A DNA stretch of 64,000 bases from Amyelois transitella (GCF_032362555.1 NC_083520.1:4216001-4280000); one strand, 5' to 3'. Shown: positions 1 to 11,422, counted from the stretch's first letter. The notes: generated by a model from the sequence alone, not told the origin. Translations and numbers: made by a program.

Positions 1-1466
1 CATACAAATTTTCATTAAAATAACATTATATAAATCTAAATATATGTAGGAATGTTTTATTAGAATAGACTAGAAAATTAGAAATCTGGAAAAGTTCATT
101 TAACATGAAACATATGACAAATTTTCTTTACTTTGCCAACGTAAAATAAGTACATTATAGGTACTCGTATTTGATATATATGTTCATCTTTCTTGCAATA
201 TCTGAGTGAAAAAGATTTCTGAACACTCACTTACGCAAATTTTATTTATCGGCCCTCATAACTCAATATATCGTCTTTACATCTGATTTGAACGTTGAAA
301 TGAGGGTCTTTCCTTTGATATACATGCGTTTGATAAGTGGGACAAAGAATTGGGAAGCGGCCCTGTCAGAAGCGACGGAAACCTCATAGTATTCAAGCTA
401 TATTTGGGTTTATCATTCATGAACCTTCTATAATTTATACATGTAAAATGAATCTAGATGACACATCTAATGATCATTGTTATAAAGTTCAAAATCAAGT
501 AGCACCACCCATATTGTAAGTGGAGTAAACGCCTACGCTTCGCATATATTTGTATAGAGAAAGTAGCTTCTATTGTAAGTCTCATGTAAACAGTACAAAT
601 GAAACTATTCGTATAATACTTAAAATGCATGTCGTAGATGTTTGCTGAAAAAGATTATCATTGTAAAAGAACTAGATTATACAGTACTGGAATACAGTAC
701 CTGGAAATGGGTTACAATAATAAAAAAATACCTTCTTTTAAAGTAAACCTGTTTAACCTTACAGAATAAGTAAAGAAAATACCATGTGTGGCTTATAAAT
801 AAATGCTTGAATAGATATCAAGCTTAAAAATGTTCATATCGCTATCATTTTCATGAAAGATGATGGTTTTAAAAATTTCATACCCATTACTTAATATCTA
901 CCTTAACAAGTATAGGTACCTCTTCAATTTTAATAGAAACAAGACAAAAACTAGATTTTGTTTAAATTTCGTTTCACAAGGCAAAGGTGCGGGCCTAATC
1001 TAGTTGGTCGTATTACTTAAAGTATTTAGATTAAAATAGCGTACCCAACTTGACCAAAGCAGTATTCTCTGACCACAAATGGGCGAGGAGTTATGAGAAA
1101 AGTTCAGACCCTGCGCGGTCAACTTTGCGGACAAACAAGGAATAGAAAAGAACTGCTGTTTCTAAACTCTATTTATAAACATTAAAACTAGTGTTCAGTG
1201 TAATGAACGTTTTCCCGGTTGCAAGATAATAACAGTAAAGATACGCCTGCGTTTACAGGAATCAGGTTGACTAAACATCATCGGGTATTATAATCTTAAT
1301 TATATCTTTGTTTTTGTGCCAGTCAATCTGCGTATGACGCTACAAATATTTCCATAACATGAGTTAAGAGTTATACCTACAATGTATTGTCATTCAACCG
1401 ACTCTATAGATTAACCTACGACATATTTATGAAAATATAATTGATAACGAATACAAAACTTTAGCT
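1..1466. other. AT-rich intergenic stretch, no gene seen
   Basis: I see no open frame with codon structure, no RNA gene and no repeat family that I recognise. A 60-codon frame at 337-519 has no recognisable motif and looks like chance. A slightly GC-richer patch lies around 1080-1140. Confidence 0.5.
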
Positions 1467-1868
1467 TTGGAGCTGCCACAACTTAACTGTTTGCCAAAGA
1501 AGGAGCCAGGTTGTAATTGTAGAAAGAAATGAGAATAAATTGAACAATGTTTTCATGGGAATGAGAAGAAAAAGATGTAGGTATAGGTCAATAATGGTGG
1601 AATTAGTAGGATAGCGGGAACAGAGGATGAAAATGCAATCAAAGTATTTGAAGAAGTTATAGGGGTCAATCTACGAGCCGCTGTGTATATAACCTACTAT
1701 TTGGAATATATTTAAAAAGGCTACAGTACTTGATAGGGCTAGGGCTAGTGAATCAGATGAAGTGGCTGAATGGTTGTGTTTTTGGCTAGCGACAAAGCTA
1801 AGGGTCCTACTGGATCCCCGTTTGTTCAAAGCAACTACATCAGCACTGGCAGAAGCAATATCGCAATA
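1467..1868 (+). pseudogene. Decayed SDR gene copy (internally deleted, frameshifted)
   Basis: Translated pieces line up with the two intact SDR genes downstream. They cover the end of the nucleotide-binding glycine motif and the strand after it (GAATT, then KEGARLVIVERNENKLNNV-like), then the NAG region (VNNGGISRIAGTEDENA), then the C-terminal part (WNIFKKATVL followed by SDEVAEW). Two blocks are missing: roughly residues 50-86 and 123-204 of the intact protein, the second containing the catalytic Ser, Tyr and Lys. A frameshift after the VAE motif moves VFLASDKAKGPTGSPFV into another frame. The start codon and first dozen residues are also gone. It cannot encode a working enzyme. Its position at the head of the array suggests an old tandem duplicate that died by deletion. 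Confidence 0.85.
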
Positions 1869-3639
1869 ATTATTTTATTTTTTGTATATTGCATGCATTA
1901 GCTTAATTTAGGTATTAGTTTTCTTATATTTCATGTTTAATAATTAATATGTAGATATTTAGTTTAATTAAAATCTGAAACGGATAAATTAAATTTATCC
2001 AGAAATACAGATTACAGTATTTTGTGCCGTTTATCCTCACGGATTATAGTAAGGGTCGAAAGTTTAAAACATTTCTACTTGACGAACGATTTTAACAACG
2101 TTTTCCTAGGATTTGTAGCCAAATTCTCATATGTATGTCTACTAGTATAAGTATTTTGTATTATTTATCCAAATAACTATTTATGGTACTGAAATACAAT
2201 AACACTGATTCTTTAGTTCATTATCTTCTGATAACCGAGTTTCTGTACGTGATTGATTATTCCCCATTTTGCTAATTAATTTAATAAAAGTTATTACTTT
2301 ATATATATATTTATATACATATTATACATACTTAGGTTAAGCATACAAAACATTATTTAGACATCTATTTTTATTGTTTTAATATATGTATGTATATACA
2401 TCAAAAATTTTCAAGATGTTTATAAATTTCTGCAAAGTAATTTAATGAAATTGTAATTACGCTTCCAGCTTGATTTCAGTTTGTTGTTAATTTCTAAACA
2501 AATAAATTGGTTTCCATTCCATTATGATCGATAACAACTTGCGGAAGTCAAAATTGTTATCTTATATCAGACGGTTTATTAATATTATTTCATAGCTTGA
2601 ATAATAACGATTAAAAACGGTTACAAGTTTCTAACTTGTAAACTTGTACATATCCGTTATTTGTAATAAAATATGCAAGGTTGCGGTGCAGATAATAGAG
2701 GTGCTTTTATTAAACAAAAAATATTACCAAAACTATTACTCTCTCCTCATATGTGCGATGTTTTTGTAAAATTTTCAGCTTCGATTAGGTACTTTAATAC
2801 AAAAACCCAAATCAAAATATGTTGGGTAGTCTTATAGGGACAGAAGCGTGAAGGTACTTTGTATTATACTATGTAGTGAGATAGGTCAAGTGATTCCAAT
2901 GAGTGACTCTAAAAAACTTAAACTATTTTAAACCCAAATGCGATTATGTATCTTTATTGATGATTCGTTTTTACTAACATCCACTTTATTGAATGCTCTT
3001 CGATTTTCTTATAGTAATGGTTAATATGATGAGGAAATGTCGGATGTTTAATCATTAATCGACCTCAAAAATAAAGGACGTATTTTGAACTAAGCTCTGT
3101 GTAGCACCTCCCGGAATCTACCCTTCGTAGGGAGAAGGCTCAAACTCGACAATATCAGGAGGCTGATGACATAAATATAAATTATGATGATATAAATCAT
3201 ATCGATATCGCTGTCATTATAGATTATTATTTATTAGATATGTACATAGTACACAATGACATTTAAATGTTTATTTAATTGATTAAAATATAATTGTCAT
3301 TAGAACAGACGTCAGTTAAGGGAAAGTGCTTGCTACACTAGATACTAGAATTACGAGTCAGACTATGTAATGTTGAAAAAAAATTTAAAGTGAATTGATA
3401 CTAACCACAATGTGAGGAACCTATAGTTATAAGAAAAATAAACATTGATGGATCTTCCGCTTAATTAATTTTGTGCATGAACAAAAATAAAACTACACAC
3501 CCTTTCAAAATATTGTAAAGTAGTTACTTAATTCTTGCACGCGTGTCCACATGCGTGAAAAATGAATTACTCATTTTTTTTTTAATTTCTGAAAATTATC
3601 TTGAACTACACAAGAAACTTCAATGCCAAATTTAGAATT
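1869..3639. other. AT-rich intergenic stretch, no gene seen
   Basis: Very AT-rich with short TA runs (about 2295-2330 and 2380-2400). A GC-richer patch at about 3095-3170 stands out but matches nothing I can name. No supported gene. Confidence 0.45.
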
Positions 3640-3715
3640 TCTAGGCCCCGAATTTTGGGCTATGCTTTAAAAAGTAAGGTTAATCAATCAGTCAATATCT
3701 TATTCCATCCATATA
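3640..3715 (+). repeat. Copy of dispersed repeat family R4 (TTCTAGACCC type)
   Basis: The segment starting TTCTAGGCCC, then GGGCTATGCTTT and a CAGTCAAT stretch, is a diverged relative of segments at 5975-6060 and 36730-36960. Those share a TTCTAGACCCAG start, a CTGTGCGTTGATAT core and a CAGTCAGTGTC end. It lies just upstream of the first intact SDR gene. The family's class is unknown to me; it is short and probably a fragment of a larger element. Confidence 0.45.
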
Positions 3716-3850
3716 AAATAAAAAAAAATGTTGTTGTGAGCTTCGCTTTTACAGAGTTTTTTTATTTACCGAATAAATGCAATTGATAAGTATTAGTTTA
3801 ATACAGAACGTCTTTATCTCTTTCAACGATAGCTAATCATCAAAAGTGAG

Positions 3851-3878
3851 TATATATTAATTGTACGCGCTTGGTCAG
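3851..3878 (+). promoter_or_regulatory. Possible TATA/initiator core promoter of the first SDR gene
   Basis: A TATATATTA run at 3851-3859 lies about 26 bases before the A of a GGTCAGA initiator-like site at 3877. That would leave a 5' leader of about 32 bases before the ATG at 3909. The spacing fits insect core promoters, but both elements are short and the DNA is AT-rich, so chance is possible. Confidence 0.35.
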
Positions 3879-3908
3879 ATAAACATATTTTAAGATATCG
3901 CCGTAAAG

Positions 3909-4703
3909 ATGGATTTAAATAATAAAGTAGTTATTGTGACTGGTGGAAGTTCGGGTATTGGAGCTGCCACTGCACTACTTTTCACTAAAGAAGGTTCAAG
4001 AGTTGTAATTGTGGGAAGAAACGAAAAAAAACTGAAAAATGTAGCAGGAGAATGTGAGAAATTGGGAAATAAACCTCTTGTAATTGTTGCCGATGTGTCC
4101 AAAGATCCTGAAGCAAAGAGAATTATTGATACTACAGTGAATCAATATGGACAAATAGATGTGTTGGTCAACAATGCTGGTATTAGCAGGTCCGCTGGTA
4201 TAGGCGATGAAAATGCTTTAAACCTTTTTGATGAAATCATGGCTGTCAATCTTAGATCAGTGGTTTACCTTACCCATCTTGCAACTCCTTATCTCGTTGC
4301 AAGTAAAGGTAATATAATAAATGTATCAAGTATTGCTAGTACCGGAGTAATAGCCCCAAAGAGTTTTGCTTACTGCACATCTAAAGCGGGTCTGGATCAC
4401 TTTTCAAGATGCGTAGCATTAGAACTAGCTCCCAAAGGCGTGCGATGTAACATTGTCAACCCAGGTCCTGTTCGGACTGACATTATTGAGAATTCCGGTT
4501 TTAATGCAGAAATAGCAGCGGCGATTTGGAAATCCATGGAAAAGGCAACTCTCCTTGGAAGGGTTAGTGATTCAAACGAAGTGGCTGAGTTAGTTGTTTT
4601 TTTAGCGAGTGACAAAGCGAAAGGTATTACTGGATCTTCGTTTGTGACTGATAATGGAAGCTCATTGCTAGGAGTTATTTCGTCGCCGATTTTTGAACAA
4701 TAA
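3909..4703 (+). CDS. Classical short-chain dehydrogenase/reductase (FabG-like), intact
   Basis: Single-exon gene, 264 residues, the usual length of a classical SDR. Visible motifs: TGGSSGIG cofactor loop at residues 11-18, ADVS at about 61-64, NNAG at 88-91, the structural Asn in VNLRS (N114), the active-site Ser in NVSSIAS (about S141), YCTSK carrying catalytic Y155 and K159, and NPGPVRT at 184-190. These imply an NAD(P)(H)-dependent alcohol/ketone oxidoreductase with a Rossmann fold. There is no signal peptide, so it should be cytosolic. Substrate cannot be read from sequence. Family relatives in moths are usually annotated only as 3-oxoacyl-ACP reductase-like or uncharacterised oxidoreductases. 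The ATG at 3909 is the first in frame and is followed at once by the conserved NKVVIVTGG strand. A poly(A) signal AATAAA lies at 4726-4731. The paralogue at 7234 is about 70% identical by eye. Confidence 0.95.
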   Translation: MDLNNKVVIVTGGSSGIGAATALLFTKEGSRVVIVGRNEKKLKNVAGECEKLGNKPLVIVADVSKDPEAKRIIDTTVNQYGQIDVLVNNAGISRSAGIGDENALNLFDEIMAVNLRSVVYLTHLATPYLVASKGNIINVSSIASTGVIAPKSFAYCTSKAGLDHFSRCVALELAPKGVRCNIVNPGPVRTDIIENSGFNAEIAAAIWKSMEKATLLGRVSDSNEVAELVVFLASDKAKGITGSSFVTDNGSSLLGVISSPIFEQ

Positions 4704-5144
4704 AAAACAACTTACGTTTTTGTAGAATAAAATACTTTTTTCTGACAAAATTTAATTATTTTTATGCACATTTCTAATTTGAATACGGAGTATGTTGTTT
4801 ATTTTTTAGGCCTTTCTTTAAGGAAATGGTTAGCGCAAGGTTCTATTGAGTTTGTTAAAACACAATTAGTGCAAAAGCGAGAAAATAGACTTCTGTTTAA
4901 TAAATCTCATCATAAATAGGCATTTTAAAAAGTCTAGACGCAATAACTAAACACGAATTATCACATTATCTCATGTTATTCCATGCCTACATAAAAATGG
5001 CATATTTACGACTTCTAACAACGAATCCCGATTCATTCCTCACTATAAAAAGAAAATTTAATTTCTTACTTAGTTATTTTTCTCGTCATAAATTTCGTTA
5101 TCGTTTACATTGATACTATATTGTTCCAATTTCAATGGAAATCC
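4704..5144. other. 3' flank of SDR gene, otherwise empty
   Basis: Contains the AATAAA signal at 4726-4731 and then AT-rich DNA without supported features. Confidence 0.5.
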
Positions 5145-5339
5145 CGTCTAAAGTCTGTTCTGTTTTCACAGCTAAACTGCTAGACCGATTCAAATGTATT
5201 TTGGTATGCATTTAGCTAAAAATCCGCGTTCTTACATAAGATACTTTTTAAAAAAAAATCAACCCCTGAAATACCAAAATGAGAGGTTACGTAAAAATCG
5301 ACTAAAATTCAGGCGGAGCCGCGGGTAACAGAGAGCTAG
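5145..5339 (+). mobile_element. Decayed Helitron-like repeat ending in GCTAGT
   Basis: Begins near a stretch reading AACTGCTAGACCGATTCAAA, typical of lepidopteran dispersed repeats. It ends GCGGAGCCGCGGGTAACAGA then GAGCTAGT, matching the GCGGG-CAACAGCTAGT terminus seen in other copies in this window (for example 31750 and 15120). Helitrons, including Lep1, end in CTRR preceded by a GC-rich hairpin. The exact left boundary is unclear and the copy is AT-decayed. Confidence 0.45.
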
Positions 5340-5569
5340 TGACGACAAAAGAAAGAGTCATTGATCATGGCCACGCGCCACGCCATGGCCAGAGGGATGA
5401 AAACTCAGTACTTTTCGCTTGCCAGTTGGAAAGTTTTACCATTCTGCTTCCAACGTTTTACATACTTTTTGAACGGAATTGTATAACACTTCATTATATA
5501 ATACTAAGGATTTCAATTACCTAATAAAAAAAGCATTAAGTACCAATTGACTGATGACAACATACAGTT

Positions 5570-5940
5570 AAGTCAACCATACGTCATGAGACCCGGCACA
5601 TAACTCTACGCTGTGGTAATAAAGAGGAATTTGCAGTGAATTTGAGTAAGTTGATATGCTGTTGGTTAACCTTAGAGGTAAAACTTAATGGCGTCGTAAG
5701 CTCAAATTTGATACGTAGGTTTGTTCGTAGAACTGATGACTTTCTAAATGGCAATGACGTTGCCCATGGCAATTACCGGGATTTTAGTGAAGCCGTGGGC
5801 GTATTACTAGGATACACCCACTTCACTAAAATCACGTTCACACATTTATTGACACAGATTCACAATACCCCTCATATTGGAACCGAAGGGATTGAAAACG
5901 CCTTATCGAACAAAGTTCGTGAATAGCTCGATAATATGCT
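5570..5940. other. Unassigned less AT-rich segment with a hairpin
   Basis: This block is less AT-rich than its surroundings and open in one frame on + (5636-5926) and in part on -, but neither translation shows a family I recognise. It contains an imperfect inverted repeat at 5780-5833: 13 bp outer and 9 bp inner arms, a three-base CCG bulge, and a loop of about seven bases. It may be part of an unlabelled mobile element. No function is claimed. Confidence 0.3.
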
Positions 5941-5974
5941 TTTTTATACTAGCGACCTGCCCCTGTTAAATTTA

Positions 5975-6060
5975 TAATTTTTGGACCCAGGTGTTTGAGC
6001 TGTGCTTTGATATGGTAGGCAATGAGTGAGTCAGTGTCATCTTCGATATATTTAGATTGC
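5975..6060 (+). repeat. R4 dispersed repeat copy
   Basis: Shares GGACCCAG, GAGCTGTGCTTTGATAT and GAGTCAGTGTCATCTTC with the copies at 3640 and 36730. It ends in a TATATTTAGAT tail as the 36.9 kb copy does. Confidence 0.5.
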
Positions 6061-7162
6061 TACAAACATAGGTTCCTAAAAAATAATTATTAAGAATTTA
6101 TTATAAGAGGAGAAAAGGTTTTTTCTTATTTTGTAGGTACTTGCCAATCTGAAAAATATTCTATAATAACATCAATATAAATGATGCATATTGATAAAAC
6201 CCTGATTAGTATGAGCAAAGTCATAAATCAAATACAAAGACACAAAATGACTCGGCAATAATTGGTTTCAGTTTGGCCTGATAGTAACGCAGCAAAAAAT
6301 ATGGAAAATTTTAAAACCTTAATTTTACATTTCTAGACCATGTAAGCACTTTTACGTTAGGAAAATAAGAGCACTAATAAGTTTTTTTATTAACATTTCT
6401 CTAATTAAAGATTTAAAAAGCTAACTGCTAACATATCATTGCAGCAGTAACACGTAGTCTTTTATTTTTACTACATACTTTTTAATATGTTATTGAATGT
6501 AAAATAATCTGATCAAAGAGTAAATGGCCTTATGTCATTTGTATGAGTACTTATAGGTATGAATTTGAATTCCACTTATTTGTTGTCATTATCCTCTTTC
6601 GGAAAATATAAGTAGGTACTCATGTACCTACAGCTCAACGCTTAACTATTTATCAATTATACAATGCATGTGCAAAGATGAATAAATAAGGGTAATTAGT
6701 AGTGATAGGCAGGCAGTTCAACATAAAAAAGTCATCATCGGTCATATCTACATTAATGTAAATGCAGATATAAGTTCCGTATGATTTGTTTTTCTTGCTA
6801 GTAATACGCAATTAAGTCTAGATTAAAAGTTCTTCTAATTTTTATTTTAACATAAATATAAGAAGATAAAATAATGAAATATTTTTTCCATCACCTCAGA
6901 TAATTTTCAGAAATCGATTCGACATTAATGAATATATATGAAAATGAGAAATATTTCATTATCATACCGCATTATAATTACGTACCCTGGCGTGATATTC
7001 ATAGCTCTATGTTTCAATATTATCAGCCTATAGCAGAAATAATTTTTAAGAGGTTTTTTCCTTATATACAACGGAACTCTCACAACCAAGTACTCATCAT
7101 TTTGGTAGAAATAAGACCGTTTATCTATTTAAAAAGATAATGTGTTTATTTATGTATGTAAG
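6061..7162. other. AT-rich intergenic stretch between SDR genes
   Basis: No gene, repeat or RNA is recognised. A 70-codon frame at 6928-7140 has no motif and a strongly AT-driven composition. Confidence 0.45.
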
Positions 7163-7205
7163 TATATAAAAACAGAACATCTTAATATTGGAGTCGTTAG
7201 TCAGT
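7163..7205 (+). promoter_or_regulatory. Possible TATA box and TCAGT initiator of the second SDR gene
   Basis: TATATAAAA at 7163-7171 and an arthropod-type initiator TCAGT at 7201-7205, 29 bases before the ATG at 7234. The spacing (about 38-40 bases) is a little longer than usual, so either the TATA or the initiator may not be the one used. Confidence 0.4.
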
Positions 7206-7233
7206 ATCCAGATTCCATGAGATCGTTGTGAAA

Positions 7234-8031
7234 ATGGATTTTAAGAATAAAGTAGTTATTATAACTGGAGCAAGTTCAGGTATCGGAGCTGCTATAGCTT
7301 TACTATTTACAAAAAAAGGTGCTAAGGTTGTTATGGTCGCAAGAAATGAAGACAGATTAAAAAATGTAAGATCGAATTGTGAAAAATTTGGACATCAGCC
7401 TCTAGTGATTGTAGCTGATGTTTCGAAGGATTCAGAAGCAAAAAGAGTCATAAATACAACTGTGAGTCAGTACGGACGTATAGACATTTTAGTAAATAGC
7501 GCTGGCATTAGCAAAATTGCAGGTATAGTGGACGATAATGCATTAAAAGTATTTGACGAAGTAATGAGTGTTAATCTTCGATCAATCGTTTCCCTCACCC
7601 ATCTTGCCACTCCACATCTTATCGCTAGTAAGGGCAATATAGTGAACGTATCAAGCATTCCTGATTTTGGAGCACTGGCAGCTAGAACCTTTTCGTACAG
7701 CACTTCTAAAGCAGCTTTGGATCACTTTTCGAAATGTGTTGCATTTGAACTAGCTCCGGAAGGAGTGCGGTGTAATACCGTCAACCCAAGGCCAGTTCGG
7801 ACCGAAGTTATTGCACATACTGGTGTTAGTAAAGAAGAAGAAGATGCTATTTGGAAAGAAATTGAAAAGGTTACAGCTCTTGGAAGGGTGAGTGACGCTA
7901 GCGAAGTGGCCGAATTAATTGTGTTTTTAGCAAGTAACAAGGCTAGAGGTATAACTGGATCCTCGTTTGTTACTGACAATGGATCGTTATTACAAGGAGT
8001 GTCCATGTCGACATCGTTTGAGTTTAAGTAG
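7234..8031 (+). CDS. Classical short-chain dehydrogenase/reductase, paralogue with altered motifs
   Basis: Single exon, 265 residues, a close paralogue of the gene at 3909. The ATG at 7234 gives a start (MDFKNKVVIITG) matching the paralogue; a GTG two codons earlier is not credible as a eukaryotic start. The cofactor loop TGASSGIG (11-18), N114, the Ser in NVSSIPD (about 141), and Y155 with K159 in YSTSK are all present, so oxidoreductase chemistry is expected. Two family positions are changed: NNAG is NSAG (N89S) and NPGPVRT is NPRPVRT (G186R). The first Asn supports the active-site strand and the Gly lies near the nicotinamide pocket, so cofactor handling or activity may differ. The frame is intact, which argues for continued selection. 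AATAAA at 8046-8051 is a likely poly(A) signal. Substrate unknown. Confidence 0.94.
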   Translation: MDFKNKVVIITGASSGIGAAIALLFTKKGAKVVMVARNEDRLKNVRSNCEKFGHQPLVIVADVSKDSEAKRVINTTVSQYGRIDILVNSAGISKIAGIVDDNALKVFDEVMSVNLRSIVSLTHLATPHLIASKGNIVNVSSIPDFGALAARTFSYSTSKAALDHFSKCVAFELAPEGVRCNTVNPRPVRTEVIAHTGVSKEEEDAIWKEIEKVTALGRVSDASEVAELIVFLASNKARGITGSSFVTDNGSLLQGVSMSTSFEFK

Positions 8032-8352
8032 CCTTTTTTTATTTCAATAAAATACATGCTACTCGAAATTAAGTATTTTTATTAGTTCTCTCACCTTCCG
8101 TATTATTTTTAAACAAAAAAGAAAAGAAATGCGGAACCTACAGAAAGCATGTTTCGAATTATTTCAATTGTTTCTCCCGATACTAAGTTATAAACATAGA
8201 AATTGAATAAACATGTTAACCTAATTAGTTTAGTTTAGACTGTTGACATATTTATGTCAAACAGAAATTAATTTATCGACTATTTCAAATTGTGGCGTGA
8301 CGTCACATTGTCAGCAGGTCATTGCGTTTTATTTCGTTAAACGTTGTTAACT

Positions 8353-8382
8353 ACCGTGTGGTTCCCGGCACCAATATAAAAA
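8353..8382 (+). repeat. R1 repeat, 5'-end fragment only
   Basis: Only the conserved head of R1 is present (CCGTGTGGTTCCCGGCACC followed by AAT). The rest is lost or truncated. Confidence 0.6.
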
Positions 8383-8540
8383 GCAATATAAAACAAAACG
8401 CTGGCAATTAGATAAGTAAGCTTCTCCAATAGTTCGAGTAGATTTTGTCACTATTTTCTTATGTCACAACTATTATCTAATTAATTCAAGAAATAATAAA
8501 TCCTAATCGTTGGTAAGTTGAAGAGTAGTTTGGTTAACAA

Positions 8541-8835
8541 CATTCATTCATTCATTTATATAATACATACATACATATGATCACGTCTATATCCCTTGCG
8601 GGGTAGACAGAGCCAACAGTCTTGAAAAGACTGAATGGCCACGTTCAGCTATTTGGCTTAATGATAGAACCGAGATTCAAATAGTGACAGGTTGCTAGCC
8701 CATCGCCTAAAAGAGGAATCCTAAGTTTATAAGCCTATCCCTATTCATTTATATAATCACGTCTATATCCCTTGCGGGGTAGACAAAGCCAACAAAAGTC
8801 TTGAAAGATTGATAAGCCACGTTCATCGCCGCTTC
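8541..8835 (-). repeat. Two adjoining R1 copies, head to tail
   Basis: R1 is the most abundant dispersed repeat here. Its + consensus runs from GCCGTGTGGTTCCCGGCACC, through CACTCCATCTCTTTCCCATG and GCGATGGGCTAGCAACCTGT, to CTACCCCGCAAGGGATATAG and a (TATG)n tail. Here it is on -. A long copy starts in a CATT/CATA run and reaches the first CCTATCCCTA. A second, shorter copy (from about 8743) starts again with ATAATCACGTCTATATCCC. The constant head, variable length and simple-repeat tail suggest a retroposed SINE-like unit. Confidence 0.75.
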
Positions 8836-9720
8836 TTTTACACATGCCTTTTGATATGGATACCCAGCTAACCAACTGCTGTGTGGTTAACATGTACAGA
8901 GCACCGCACACCTGAATTAAACTTATATAAATATATGGACCTGAATTAAACTTATATATAAAATATTTTTCCCCGTGAGCGGGTAACCTAATTTTTACCT
9001 AATGAAACCTAAATTTAAAGTTAAAGGATGTACTTCCATAAGAAATATAGTTTCTTATTCATCATACATTGTCGGAAACCATTCAATTAGAAATGTATTG
9101 TGCAAGAAAAATAATGTATTCAATGTAACATAAATATGTAAGACGTTTAAAAAAAAGCAATTTTTATTATATTTACAAAAAATCCATATTGTCAAGATTA
9201 TAGCGAGAAAAAATAACAAATTACACCTCGTTGCATTATGTAACTGAATTACAATGCCCATTATTTGTAGCAGAAATTCGCTATCTTAAAATAGATACAA
9301 AATCTTAATTTATCTTTTATATTAATCTGTGAATTGTTCTTTTTTAAGTTACGTGACTAAGCGAAACAAGAAAAGAGTTTATATTAATAAATGTTAAGTA
9401 CTCGTAATTTATTTCCATTTTATTTCTTAAATATTTTATAAAATGACATTACGGCTACGTAACACAATTTATTTAGATTTGATATAATTCTTGATCTTGA
9501 TCTTCAGTATTCAGTCTTGATCACTATCAGATGACAGTCACTCCCTGTAATCATCTGACTTTCCCGTGTCTGAGTGGTGTACCTCGAGGACACAAACCAA
9601 ATAAAAGGCAAGAAGGACGGTGTGACACAGACCTTCCTACTCCAATGTCTAGATCTAGTGGCTCGAAAATATTGATAACTTGGCTGGTATTAAACCTAAA
9701 GAGTAGTAAGTATAAATAGG

Positions 9721-10075
9721 ATGTCGGTGGTCGAATCGATAAGGTGTCTTGTTAAAACGCGGTTGCGCATATAGGCACCAGTTCGAATCCACCGCGGCCA
9801 TGTACCAATGACTATTTTCGAAGTTGTGTACATTAGTTTGATAACTAACCGATGATCTTACGGTGAGGGAATACATTGTGAGAAAACCTGCACATTCAGG
9901 CAACAGGATGTGTAACTATATGATCCAATACGGGTTAGGTTCCCCTGCAAAGGTCGGACGGGAGTCGCTTTGTGTAAAAACCTGACTCACCCAATCCAGG
10001 GTCTAAGGCGACTAAGGCTCCTCTCCAGAGTGGTAAGGATGCAACCGGAAATATAGCCAGGAAGAAGTAATAGTA
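9721..10075 (+). repeat. R3 repeat, near-complete SINE-like copy
   Basis: A head with tRNA-like control boxes (GTGGTCGAATCGATAAGG and later AGTTCGAATCCACCGCGGCC at about 9780) is followed by a body. The body contains CATGTACCAATGACT, GAAAACCTGCACATTCAGG, GGTCGGACGGGAGTCGCTT, AAAACCTGACTCACCCAATC and CCTCTCCAGAG. The same body recurs at 12965 (-), 23120, 25210, 30355 (-), 30930, 35825 (-) and 43640. An RNA polymerase III-promoted, tRNA-derived SINE is the most likely explanation. Confidence 0.65.
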
Positions 10076-11422
10076 AGTATAAATAGAAAATGTTTTTATT
10101 TACTTTTGTACTTACCTTGTATTTTTAATATTGGTTATCTTTGTATACTAAAGGTTTGCTTTAACTTTGTTTCAGATTGAGCATGATTTGAAAAAGTGAG
10201 GTAAGTTTAGCTAAATATATTAAAGAATAAGTAAAAATCTGGAAAAACAAGGAAATGTCACTTGATTTGAGGCTAGCTGAATTAGTGTTATATATCCCGA
10301 AATGTTATTGATAATGTATTTCTATTATTTTATTAGCCATCGGCCTAGAAATAATGTTCTAAATAGATGATTAACTAGAAATTGGCTTTTACTCCATCAG
10401 GGATATTTTATTAAAGAAGCTTCAACAATTTTTATTTCTTCACCGTGGCTGTAAAACAAAGGTAAAAATGAAATACAAAACTTTCAACTTCGAGCAGATT
10501 CTTGTTTAGTAAACTTTGAACAAACTTTACAGACAAAAGCCCTTTAAATGATCAACTAAAACAATTTTACAATCGCAGAATTCATGAAAGGATTTTATAT
10601 TATTTTATCCATACTAACTGGATCATGAGTGAGACAAAAAGGAGAAGAAGAAGGAGAAGACCATTATCATTTAACTAATTTATTGTGAAATGCGAATGAA
10701 GCGAAATAATTATACAGGGATCGTGGTACTAAAAATGATGTAGCCTCTCCCTACAAATAAGTGTGATTTGTATATAAATTTGTATTTTAAAATTTATGTT
10801 CATGCTCTGGACTTTTTTGACGAATATTGCATAAGTATATTAACTTTAATGATAGGTATTTGTGCAACTTTTACGTCTTGAAATCTTAAATTTAGACTTA
10901 ATTAAATTAAGAATTAATGAACTAGTTAATCAACTCAAAACAATAAAATAAGCACTAGAACTTTACAAATTCTTGTTATTTAATTGAAAATAAAAAAGAT
11001 ATGTTACCTCATTTTGCTTATTACACGCAAGCTCACATTATTCACATTATAAAAATACCTATGTTTTTGGTATTTAATGTTTCGAAATTCAGGTCTATCC
11101 AAGACGTATTAATGTCTTAACGTCTTGGATTCTTATGTCCCTTGATCACAAAAGTTTTTTCAAGATTTACAAATTTATAAATGCGAGTGTTCAGTAATTT
11201 AATCATCCCGATTCCCATTTCAACATTTTACGCACTGTTAACAAGGTAATTGGAGGTACTTTTTGTAACTGTGAAGAAAACGAGATTAAACCAGCTAAAG
11301 CCCTGAGAAAAACTGAATAAACAGTGCCGAGTGTTTGTGCGACAAGACCTAGACGGATTTGAAAGAAATCCCTCGTCCAACTGTTTTTTGTTGCCCCCTA
11401 GCAATTTAATTTCACTCTTGTT

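Noticed and set aside
5636-5926. 96-codon ORF as a real gene
   Set aside because: No recognisable motif, overlaps an open - frame, and spans a hairpin. Kept only as an unassigned region.
7228-7233. GTG start for the second SDR gene
   Set aside because: Non-ATG start two codons before an ATG that matches the paralogue's N-terminus.
3909-8031. Bacterial contamination or recent transfer, because the SDRs look FabG-like and lack introns
   Set aside because: AT-rich insect codon use, eukaryotic poly(A) signals, a decayed paralogue alongside and moth repeats nearby all fit a resident insect gene family.
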